A stretch of DNA of 14,203 bases from Alphaproteobacteria bacterium (GTDB lineage Bacteria > Pseudomonadota > Alphaproteobacteria > Rhizobiales > Rhizobiaceae). Below are positions 7,518-14,203 of this stretch, one piece after another. Made by a program: the position numbers and the translations under genes. The stretch covers positions 1-14,203 of the forward strand of contig JAFKFE010000412.1 of the NCBI GenBank assembly GCA_017308345.1, written 5' to 3'. How positions within the stretch are numbered: the first letter of the stretch is position 1; each line of letters begins with the position of its first letter. The notes beneath the pieces were generated by a model that had not been told where the DNA came from, did no database searches, and saw nothing but the letters and a program-made list of their open reading frames with translations.

Positions 7518-8264
7518 TCAGTTCGTCGCCGGAGCGCGCTTCTTCCTCTTGCCCTTTGACTTTTCCGCGGCCGGCGCCGGCGTGTTCTCGTCGAAGCCGG
7601 CATAGGCCTGATAGTCGCGCGCGGAAGGCTCCGGCACCACGACATTGGTATCGGTGAAGACGAACTGGGTTGCGGCAGAGGGATCGGTAACCTGCACCTG
7701 GTACTGATGGACCTGCGAATAAAGCACCTCGTCGCCGTGCTGGACGGCGATGCGGATCGGCATCGTGACGGTTCCGGGCGCGAACATCGGACCGGGCACG
7801 ACCTTGCCGGCGACGGCGATCTTCATCGACATCTGGCCATCGGCATGGGTGCAATCGCGCGTCATGTCCGAAATCGAAGCCTGATAGATGATCTTGGCCG
7901 GATCGTGATTTGGGTCTACCGGCTGGCCGTTGGGGCCGGTCTGTGCTGCCGCGGCGTCCGCCTCGGCTTGCGCATCGGCCGCGGCATCACCCTTTTTCTT
8001 CTTGGGCTTCGCGGTCGTGCCCTTGGCATAGGTGTTGAAGTAGGCGGTGCCGTCGCGCAACGTCACCTTCGGGCAATAGGCGCGCAGTTGGCTGGCGAGA
8101 ATCTTCGGGTCCGGCGGGGGTATCGGAGCCGTCGGATCAGGCTTCTTGCCGATACCGAGGTTCAGGATGCCATTGTCGCTCGATTGGCAGCCGGCGGCGG
8201 CAAGCATAAAGCCGGTAAGCGCCAGACCCGCGACAAGACGACGGTTGACCGAATAAAACGCCAT
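7518..8264 (-). CDS. Conserved hypothetical lipoprotein with Lys/Ala-rich insert
   Basis: A 248-residue predicted lipoprotein of unknown function. A short basic N-terminus (N-R-R at 7-9), a hydrophobic segment 10-24 and A-A-G-C ending at Cys26 form a lipobox-like signal; the -3 position is Ala rather than the usual Leu. A proline-rich linker (42-53) is followed by a domain containing L-R-A-Y-C-P-K-V-T-L-R-D-G-T (Cys64) and I-S-D-M-T-R-D-C-T (Cys138), a possible disulfide pair. Between them is a low-complexity insert: a K-P-K-K-K-K run at 86-91, then an Ala/Asp/Gln-rich stretch to about 108. The C-terminus is again basic. ATG 8264 is preferred because it puts the signal at the N-terminus; a GTG 29 codons upstream (8351) would bury it. 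AGGGAA stands about 10 bases before the ATG. It is divergent from thrC. I do not recognise a named family. Confidence 0.75.
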   Translation of the reverse strand: MAFYSVNRRLVAGLALTGFMLAAAGCQSSDNGILNLGIGKKPDPTAPIPPPDPKILASQLRAYCPKVTLRDGTAYFNTYAKGTTAKPKKKKGDAAADAQAEADAAAAQTGPNGQPVDPNHDPAKIIYQASISDMTRDCTHADGQMSMKIAVAGKVVPGPMFAPGTVTMPIRIAVQHGDEVLYSQVHQYQVQVTDPSAATQFVFTDTNVVVPEPSARDYQAYAGFDENTPAPAAEKSKGKRKKRAPATN

Positions 8265-8392
8265 GAAACTGCACTTCCCTCTCACAAAGCCGGTGACGTA
8301 TAGCAACCGCGCGGCAAAAATGCGACTGAGCCGGCTCGGAAAATTAACCAATTGCCGTGGATGACGCGACCGGCAGCAATGGGCCTTTTACG
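8265..8392. promoter_or_regulatory. Divergent region between lipoprotein gene and thrC
   Basis: These 128 bp separate two divergent starts. They hold a perfect 10-bp palindrome GAGCCGGCTC at 8328-8337 and an A/T-rich TTAACCAATT at 8344-8353. I cannot assign -35/-10 boxes with confidence. No leader peptide or attenuator for threonine control is visible. Confidence 0.3.
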
Positions 8393-9790
8393 ATGCAATA
8401 TGTGAGTACCCGCGGCGATGCGCCCGCGCTTGGATTTTCAGACGCGGTGCTGGCCGGCCTGGCGCGCGACGGCGGACTTTACGTGCCGCGTGAATGGCCG
8501 CAGTTTTCCGCCGACGATATCCGCGCCATGCGTGGCCTTGCCTATCCGGACCTCGCCATCCGCGTGCTGACGCCGTTCCTGGGCGGCGAGATCGCCGCGC
8601 CCGTCTTCGAGCGGCTGGTGCGCGAGGCCTACGCGACTTTCCGGCATGAGGCTGTCTGCCCGCTGGTGCAGACCAAGAAGAATACCTTCATCCTCGAGCT
8701 GTTCCACGGCCCGACGCTGGCCTTCAAGGACGTGGCGATGCAGTTGCTGGCGCGGCTGATGGACCACGTGCTTTCCGAGCGCGGACAGCGCGCCACCATC
8801 GTCGGCGCGACCTCCGGCGACACCGGGGGTGCCGCGATAGACGCCTTCGCCGGCCGCGACCGCACCGACATCTTCATCCTTTTCCCGCACGGCAAGGTCT
8901 CGCCGGTGCAACAGCGCCAGATGACGACGTCGAGTGCCGCCAATGTCCATGCGCTGTCCGTCGAGGGCAATTTCGACGACTGCCAGGGCCTTGTGAAGGA
9001 CATGTTCAACGACCACGCCTTTCGCGACCGGGTGTCGCTGTCGGGCGTCAATTCGATCAACTGGGCCCGCATCATGGCCCAGATCGTTTATTATTTCTCG
9101 TCGGCGCTGTCGCTGGGGGCGCCGGACCGGCCGGTCTCCTTCACCGTGCCGACCGGCAATTTCGGCGATATCTTCGCCGGTTACGCCGCCAAGCGCATGG
9201 GCCTGCCGATCGAGCGGCTGATCATCGCCACCAACGACAACGACATCCTGGCGCGCACATTGGCGAGCGGCGAATACCGCACCAGGGGCGTGTTCGCCAC
9301 GACCTCGCCGTCGATGGACATCCAGGTGTCCTCGAATTTCGAGCGCCTGCTGTTCGAGGCGGCCGGCCGCAATGCAGAGACGGTGCGGCGCTACATGAAC
9401 GGGCTGAAACAGTCCGGCGCCTTCACCATCGAGGCGGGCGAGCTCGAGCGCATCCGCGCCGAATTCGACGCCGGCCGCGCCACGGTGGACGAGGTCGCCG
9501 CCACGATCCGCGCGACGCTCGATAAAAGCAACTACCTGCTCGATCCGCACACGGCCGCCGCCGTTCATGTCGCCGCCGCCCATGCTTCCGGTCCGGTGCC
9601 GATGGTGGTGCTCGGCACCGCGCATCCGGCGAAATTTCCGGCGGCGGTCGAAGCCGCCAGCGGCGTCACCCCCGCCCTGCCCGCATGGCTAGGCGGCTTG
9701 ATGACAGCCGACGAAAAATACACGATACTTCCCTCCGACTTGAAAATGGTGGAAGATTACGTGAACCGCCACTCGCGGGCGGCGCGTTAG
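8393..9790 (+). CDS. thrC: Threonine synthase
   Basis: A 465-residue PLP enzyme converting O-phosphohomoserine to threonine, the last step of threonine biosynthesis, in the cytoplasm. The length fits the long bacterial class (about 460-470). M-Q-Y-V-S-T-R-G at the N-terminus is the family start. The PLP Schiff-base lysine is Lys112 in G-P-T-L-A-F-K-D. G-A-T-S-G-D-T-G-G-A-A near 145-155 and V-P-T-G-N-F-G-D-I-F-A-G-Y near 253-265 bind the cofactor phosphate. The C-terminus has G-T-A-H-P-A-K-F-P. ATG 8393 is chosen by homology; a GTG at 8357 is in frame but adds 12 non-conserved residues, and there is no strong Shine-Dalgarno at either. It heads a tight run with the M16 gene 14 bp downstream, then the GNAT and GGDEF/EAL genes. 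No threonine leader is seen. Confidence 0.95.
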   Translation: MQYVSTRGDAPALGFSDAVLAGLARDGGLYVPREWPQFSADDIRAMRGLAYPDLAIRVLTPFLGGEIAAPVFERLVREAYATFRHEAVCPLVQTKKNTFILELFHGPTLAFKDVAMQLLARLMDHVLSERGQRATIVGATSGDTGGAAIDAFAGRDRTDIFILFPHGKVSPVQQRQMTTSSAANVHALSVEGNFDDCQGLVKDMFNDHAFRDRVSLSGVNSINWARIMAQIVYYFSSALSLGAPDRPVSFTVPTGNFGDIFAGYAAKRMGLPIERLIIATNDNDILARTLASGEYRTRGVFATTSPSMDIQVSSNFERLLFEAAGRNAETVRRYMNGLKQSGAFTIEAGELERIRAEFDAGRATVDEVAATIRATLDKSNYLLDPHTAAAVHVAAAHASGPVPMVVLGTAHPAKFPAAVEAASGVTPALPAWLGGLMTADEKYTILPSDLKMVEDYVNRHSRAAR

Positions 9791-9804
9791 GGAGTACTTG
9801 CCAT

Positions 9805-11032
9805 ATGGGTGTTGAGGTAAGCCGTCTGTCGAACGGCCTGACAGTCGCCACCGAAACCCTTCCAAGCATCGAATCGGTTGCCCTCGGGGCCTGGGTGAAG
9901 TCAGGCGCCCGCAACGAACGCGACGAAGAGCACGGCATGGCCCATCTGCTCGAGCACATGGCGTTCAAGGGCACGAAACGCCGCAGCGCCTTCGAGATCG
10001 CCTCGGAAATCGAGAATGTCGGCGGTGAGATCAACGCCGCCACCAGCGTCGAGACGACCTCCTACTATGCCAGGGTGCTTTCCGACGACGTGCCGCTGGC
10101 GGTCGATATCCTGGCCGACATCCTGCAGGAATCCGAATTCGATCCCGACGAACTCGAGCGCGAGCAGCATGTGAGCCTGCAGGAGATCGGCGCCGCGCAC
10201 GACACGCCAGACGATATCGTCTTCGACCGCTTCACCGAAACCGCCTTCCGCCACCAGACCATCGGCCGCTCGATCCTGGGCACGCCGGAGACGGTCAAAT
10301 CCTTCACGTCCGGACAGTTGCACGACTTCATCGAGCGGCAATACGATGCCGAGCGCATGGTCCTCGTGGCGGCCGGCGACATCAAGCACGACAATTTCGT
10401 GCGCGAGGTCGAGAAACGGCTCGGCGGCTTCCGAGCCAAGGCGGCGGGCAACATCCCGCAATACGCCCAATATGTCGGCGGCGACTTCCGCGAGGACCGC
10501 GACCTGATGGACGCGCAGATCGTGCTCGGCTTCGAGGGGCGCGCCTACCACGTGCGCGATTTCTACGCCTCGCAGGTGCTGTCGATGATCCTGGGCGGCG
10601 GCATGTCGTCGAGGCTGTTCCAGGAAGTGCGCGAGAAGCGCGGCCTCTGCTACTCGGTCTATGCCTTCCACTGGGGTTTTTCCGACACCGGCATCTTCGG
10701 CGTGCATGCCGCGACCGGGCAGAGCGACATCGCCAAGCTGGTGCCGGTCGCAATATCGCGCCGGCCTCATCATGTCGGCAGAAAGTCCGGCCAGCCGCGC
10801 CTCGCAGATCGCCAGGCAGCTGCTCTTGTTCGGCCGGCCGATCGCCAAGGAGGAACTGATGGAGCGGCTTTCGGCGCTGACCGTCGACCGGCTGACCGAC
10901 CTCTCCTCGCGGCTCTTCTCGACCAAGCCGACGCTTACCGCGGTCGGCCCCGTGGGCACGCTTGCGCCCTACGAGGCGATCCTCGAATCGCTCGCGGGTC
11001 CGCAGACGACGGCCCGCCGGCTGGCCGTCTAG
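9805..11032 (+). pseudogene. M16-family zinc peptidase (processing-peptidase-like), frame-disrupted by a probable internal deletion
   Basis: M16B (pitrilysin/mitochondrial processing peptidase-like) peptidase, normally about 425-430 residues. From ATG 9805 the N-terminal zinc site is intact: H47-L-L-E50-H51 with the third ligand Glu127, 76 residues on, in S-L-Q-E-I-G. The second-domain R/Y-type motif S-S-R-L-F-Q-E-V-R-E-K-R-G-L-C-Y is near 268-283. After Val315 (codon 10747-10749) homology leaves this frame. It resumes in the +1-shifted frame at Q-Y-R-A-G-L-I-M-S-A-E-S-P-A-S-R (CAA at 10751) and runs to TAG at 11030-11032. Homologues have about 20-24 more residues at this point, including a conserved R-A-R-A just before Q-x-R-A. 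The simplest reading is a deletion of about 65-71 bp of length 2 modulo 3. The unshifted frame stays open to 11520. GGAG stands 10 bases before the ATG. It is a real pseudogene or an assembly error. Confidence 0.85.
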
Positions 11033-11047
11033 CCCCGACCAAAAGCC

Positions 11048-11644
11048 GTGTTCGCGCTCCCTTTCTTTCGCCGCGACCTGCCGGCACTGAGAGGCGAAAA
11101 GGTCACGCTGCGCGTGCCCCTGACCAGCGACTACCGCGAATGGGCGGCGGTGCGCGGCGAAAGCCGCGCCTTCCTGGAACCCTGGGAGCCGCGCTGGCAG
11201 CCGGACGAGCTCGACCGCACCGCGTGGCGCCTGCGCATCAGCCGCTATCGCGAGGATTACGCGCAAGGCACGGCCATCGCCTTCTTCATCTTCGAGAAAT
11301 CGAGCGGCAAGCTTGCCGGCGGCATCACGCTCGGCAACATCCGCCATGGCGTCGCGCAGAGCGGCCATATCGGCTACTGGATCGGCGAACGCTTCGGCGG
11401 CCGCGGCCTGATGACCGAGGCGGTCAAGCTGGTGTCGCGCTTCGCCTTCGATACGCTCAGGTTGCACCGGATCGAAGCTGCCTGTATTCCCGAAAACGCC
11501 CGGTCGATCCGCGTGCTTGAAAAAGCCGGATTCCGGCGCGAAGGACTGCTGAGATCCTATCTCAGGATCAATGGCGTCTGGCAGGATCACTACCTCTACG
11601 CCCGGATCGCGGACGATCCGCCGGGCGATGGAACGAAGGGCTGA
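11048..11644 (+). CDS. GNAT acetyltransferase, RimJ/RimL type
   Basis: A 198-residue Gcn5-related N-acetyltransferase. Acetyl-CoA-binding motif A is I-G-Y-W-I-G-E-R-F-G-G-R-G-L-M-T-E-A at 108-125, with the R-F-G-G-R-G loop holding the pyrophosphate. The C-terminal E-N-A-R-S-I-R-V-L-E-K-A-G-F-R-R-E-G is the motif-B segment of RimJ/RimL-like proteins, which acetylate N-terminal amino groups of ribosomal proteins; related enzymes act on small molecules. Annotation as RimJ is by family only. The start is GTG at 11048, giving M-F-A-L-P-F-F-R-R-D-L-P as in rhizobial relatives. The Shine-Dalgarno is poor, so translation may depend on coupling to the M16 gene, whose normal stop is 15 bp upstream. The frameshift there would send ribosomes through this gene out of frame, which may lower its expression (inference). 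Confidence 0.86.
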   Translation: MFALPFFRRDLPALRGEKVTLRVPLTSDYREWAAVRGESRAFLEPWEPRWQPDELDRTAWRLRISRYREDYAQGTAIAFFIFEKSSGKLAGGITLGNIRHGVAQSGHIGYWIGERFGGRGLMTEAVKLVSRFAFDTLRLHRIEAACIPENARSIRVLEKAGFRREGLLRSYLRINGVWQDHYLYARIADDPPGDGTKG

Positions 11645-11646
11645 AT

Positions 11647-14203
11647 GTGACGAATTTCCCGCGATTCGCGTCGCTGTTCGCCCTTATCCTGGCGGTCATC
11701 GCCACATTTGTTGCGGCCATGCCGGCTTTGGCCGTCGAGCCGATCAAGATCGCGCGCGACGACAAGGCGCTGGACCTCTCCGGCGCCGTGGAGATCTACC
11801 GGAACCAGGGCGAGAATTTCCAGGTGTCGACCGCGCCGGGCCCCGACGGCATCGTGCGGCGCATCGAGGTGGAGGCCAATGACGCGCGCTCGAGCGGCGA
11901 CTGGGCCGTCTTCGCGCTGGCCAACACCACCGACCAGCAGCTCGACCGGCTGATCGTCGCGCCGCATTTCCGCCTGGTGAATTCCGGCATCTTCTGGCCC
12001 GACCTCGGCTCGACGCGCATCGCCGCGATCACGCCCAGCGAGGGGTTTGCGCTCGACCGCCAGACGAGCCCCGACGCCGACGTGTTCCGCGTGACGCTGA
12101 ACCCCGGAACGGTGGTGACCTTCATCGCCGAGCTCGCTTCGCCGAAGCTGCCGCAGGTCTATCTCTGGGATCCGGATTCCTACAAGGACTCGGTCAATTC
12201 CTACACGCTGTTCCGCGGCATCGTCATCGGCATTTCGGGCCTTCTGGCGCTGTTCCTGACGATCCTGTTCGTGGTCAAGGGAACCTCGATGTTCCCGGCG
12301 ACGGCGGCACTGGCCTGGGCGGTTCTGGCCTATATCTGCGTCGATTTCGGCTTTCTCAACAAGATCATCGAGATATCGCCCGGCAACGAGCAGATCTGGC
12401 GGGCGGGCACTGAGGTGGCGCTTGCCGGGACCTTCGTCGTGTTCCTGTTCGCCTATCTCAACCTCAACCGGTGGCATGGCCATTTCAGCTATGGCGCGCT
12501 GGTCTGGATCCTAGGGCTGCTTCTGATCGCGGGCGTGGCAATCGTCGATCCGGCGGTCGCGGCCGGCATTGCCCGCATCTCCTTCGCCGCCACCGCGCTC
12601 ACCGGCCTCGGCCTCATCATCTTCCTCGGCATTCGCGGCTATGACCGAGCGATCATGCTGGTGCCGAGCTGGGTCATGGTGCTGCTCTGGCTTTGCGGGT
12701 CGTGGATGGCGATCACCGGCATGCTCGACAACGACATAGCGCAGCCGGCGCTGGGCGGCGGGCTGATCCTGATCATCCTGCTCATCGGCTTCACCGTCAT
12801 GCAGCATGCCTTCGCCGGCGGCGGGGCGCATCAGGGCCTGTTCTCCGACCTCGAGCGCCAGGCGCTGGCCGTCGCCGGCTCGGGCGATATCGTCTGGGAC
12901 TGGGACGTGCTGCGCGACCGCGTGGTGACCAAGCCCGACATCAGCCTGCAGCTCGGCCTGGCGCCAAACAGCCTGGGCGGTGCCGCCCGCAACTGGCTGC
13001 CGGCGCTGCATGCCGACGACCGCGACACCTTCCGCACCACGCTCGACGTCGTGCTGGAGCACCGCCGCGGCAAGGTGGCGCAGAACTTCCGCCTGCGCGG
13101 CGCCGACGGCCACTACCACTGGTTCTCGCTGCGCGCGCGCCCGGTGATCGGCTCCGACGGCGAGGTGATCCGCTGCGTCGGCACAATGGTCGACGTCACC
13201 GAGCAGAAGAAATCCGAGGAAAGGCTGCTGCACGACGCCGTGCACGACAATCTGACCGGCCTGCCCAACCGTGAATTGTTCATGAACCGGCTGGAAGCGA
13301 TCATCTCGATCGCGCGCACCGAGGACAAGGTGCGCCCGACGGTCTTCATCATCGACATCGACCGCTTCAAGCAGGTCAATGACGGCCTCGGCATTTCCGC
13401 CGGCGACACGATTCTGCTGACCGTCGCGCGCCGGCTGCACCGGCTCCTGAAGCCGAAGGATTCGCTGTCGCGCTTTGCCGGCGACCAGTTCGCGCTGATG
13501 CTGCTTTCGGAGCAGGACCCTGCCCGCATCGCGGCGATCGCCGACGCCATCAAGCACGCGATCAACAACCCGATCACCTTCGCCAAGCGCGAGATCGTGC
13601 TGACCGCCTCGATTGGCCTGATCACCTGGACGACGGCGCAGACCTCGGCCGAGGACATGGTCAAGGACGCCGAGCTCGCCATGCACCAGGCCAAGCGCTT
13701 CGGCGGCGACAGGATCGAGCCATTCCGGCCCGCCTTCCGCACCGTCGGCACCGACCGGCTGCAATTCGAATCCGACCTTCGCCGCGCCATCGAGCGGCGC
13801 GAGTTCACGCTTGCCTACCAGCCGATCGTGCGGCTCGAGGATGGCAGCGTCGCCGGCTTCGAGGCGCTGCTTCGCTGGGACCACCCGCGCCGCGGCATGA
13901 TCCCGCCGGGGGACTTCATTCCGGTGGCCGAGAATTGCGGGCTGATCGTGCAGCTCGGCCTGTTCGCCATGCAGCAGGCGGCCGAGGACCTCGCCTCCTG
14001 GCAGAAGCAGATCGGCGACGCGCCGCTGTCGGTTTCGGTCAACCTGTCCAGCCGCCAGCTCATCCGCCGCGATCTGGTGAGCGACGTCCGCTCCGTCATC
14101 GCGCGCGCCAACCTCAAGCCGCGCTGCTTCCGGCTCGAGCTCACCGAATCGCTGGTGATGGACAATCCCGAGCAGACCGCGCATGTCCTGACCAAGCTGA
14201 AAC
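11647..14203 (+). CDS. 7TM-PAS-GGDEF-EAL membrane protein, degenerate GGDEF (partial, runs off right edge)
   Basis: 852 codons are visible from GTG 11647, with AAGGG 6 bases before it and only 2 bp after the GNAT stop. In order: a signal peptide about 1-29 (cleavage likely after A-L-A); a periplasmic domain 30-188; seven hydrophobic segments near 190-212, 216-238, 253-272, 282-300, 306-330, 336-358 and 369-389 (a 7TMR-DISM-like layout); a PAS domain 398-520 ending in V-D-V-T-E-Q-K; and a GGDEF domain from about 527. The GGDEF signature is A-G-D-Q-F at 611-615 and the inhibitory-site position reads K-P-K-D at 602-605, so cyclase activity and normal product inhibition are doubtful. In the EAL domain, E739-A-L-L-R, Asn799 in V-N-L-S-S-R and Glu831 in E-L-T-E-S are intact so far; the catalytic D-D-F-G region lies beyond the edge. 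It is probably a cyclic-di-GMP phosphodiesterase, possibly GTP-regulated, responding to a periplasmic signal (inference). Confidence 0.9.
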   Translation, partial: MTNFPRFASLFALILAVIATFVAAMPALAVEPIKIARDDKALDLSGAVEIYRNQGENFQVSTAPGPDGIVRRIEVEANDARSSGDWAVFALANTTDQQLDRLIVAPHFRLVNSGIFWPDLGSTRIAAITPSEGFALDRQTSPDADVFRVTLNPGTVVTFIAELASPKLPQVYLWDPDSYKDSVNSYTLFRGIVIGISGLLALFLTILFVVKGTSMFPATAALAWAVLAYICVDFGFLNKIIEISPGNEQIWRAGTEVALAGTFVVFLFAYLNLNRWHGHFSYGALVWILGLLLIAGVAIVDPAVAAGIARISFAATALTGLGLIIFLGIRGYDRAIMLVPSWVMVLLWLCGSWMAITGMLDNDIAQPALGGGLILIILLIGFTVMQHAFAGGGAHQGLFSDLERQALAVAGSGDIVWDWDVLRDRVVTKPDISLQLGLAPNSLGGAARNWLPALHADDRDTFRTTLDVVLEHRRGKVAQNFRLRGADGHYHWFSLRARPVIGSDGEVIRCVGTMVDVTEQKKSEERLLHDAVHDNLTGLPNRELFMNRLEAIISIARTEDKVRPTVFIIDIDRFKQVNDGLGISAGDTILLTVARRLHRLLKPKDSLSRFAGDQFALMLLSEQDPARIAAIADAIKHAINNPITFAKREIVLTASIGLITWTTAQTSAEDMVKDAELAMHQAKRFGGDRIEPFRPAFRTVGTDRLQFESDLRRAIERREFTLAYQPIVRLEDGSVAGFEALLRWDHPRRGMIPPGDFIPVAENCGLIVQLGLFAMQQAAEDLASWQKQIGDAPLSVSVNLSSRQLIRRDLVSDVRSVIARANLKPRCFRLELTESLVMDNPEQTAHVLTKLK

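Noticed and set aside
8344..8353. CtrA-like site TTAACCAA before thrC.
   Set aside because: It is a single half-site match in an A/T-rich stretch, with no known CtrA control of thrC. It is too weak to call.
8438..9625. Open frame of about 395 codons on the minus strand, antisense to thrC.
   Set aside because: Its composition is that of a shadow frame, no motif is visible, and thrC on the plus strand is unambiguous.
10749..10751. Programmed ribosomal frameshift in the M16 gene.
   Set aside because: I see no slippery heptamer or downstream stem-loop, and about 22 conserved residues are missing at the break, which a frameshift alone does not explain.
12511..14184. Open frame of about 557 codons on the minus strand.
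   Set aside because: It lies antisense to the clear PAS-GGDEF-EAL coding sequence. Its His/Arg/Asp-rich, domainless translation is typical of a shadow frame in high-GC DNA.

Overview
The window looks like a core chromosomal stretch of a high-GC alphaproteobacterium of the order Hyphomicrobiales, most likely Mesorhizobium or a close relative. The grounds are protein sequence and gene order: a CcrM-type GANTC methyltransferase, the order smc-dsbA-DUF721 on one strand with mutY divergent, and the order thrC, M16 peptidase, RimJ-like acetyltransferase, GGDEF/EAL protein. I see no rRNA or tRNA gene, CRISPR array, insertion sequence or phage gene, and no gene-free stretch longer than about 175 bases.

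Left part (1-3307): the first codons of smc run off the left edge. Upstream of it on the minus strand lie a Tat/lipobox-type DsbA-like thioredoxin lipoprotein and a DUF721 (DciA-like) protein. Divergent from these are mutY (adenine glycosylase for 8-oxoG:A repair) and a translationally coupled HAD phosphatase. Middle part (3308-7466): ccrM (minus) is flanked by a repeat-rich convergent 3' region and a 171-bp divergent promoter region. Then follow a YieH-like HAD hydrolase (plus), a small cupin protein (minus) and, divergent from the cupin, a winged-helix/TPR regulator (plus) whose upstream region holds two GANTC sites. Right part (7518-14203): a conserved hypothetical lipoprotein (minus) is divergent from a tight run thrC - M16 peptidase - GNAT - 7TM/PAS/GGDEF/EAL, with gaps of 14, 15 and 2 bp. 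The last gene runs off the right edge.

The clearest anomaly is in the M16 peptidase gene. Its zinc site is intact, but the reading frame changes at about 10749-10751, where roughly 22 conserved codons appear to be missing. This is a deletion of length 2 modulo 3, and it leaves a pseudogene or marks a sequence error. The shifted frame stays open to 11520, across most of the acetyltransferase gene. Other points are a degenerate GGDEF beside an intact-looking EAL, CcrM target sites next to a regulator start, and repeats upstream of ccrM. I found no convincing undescribed multi-gene system; this is mainly housekeeping DNA with one damaged gene.
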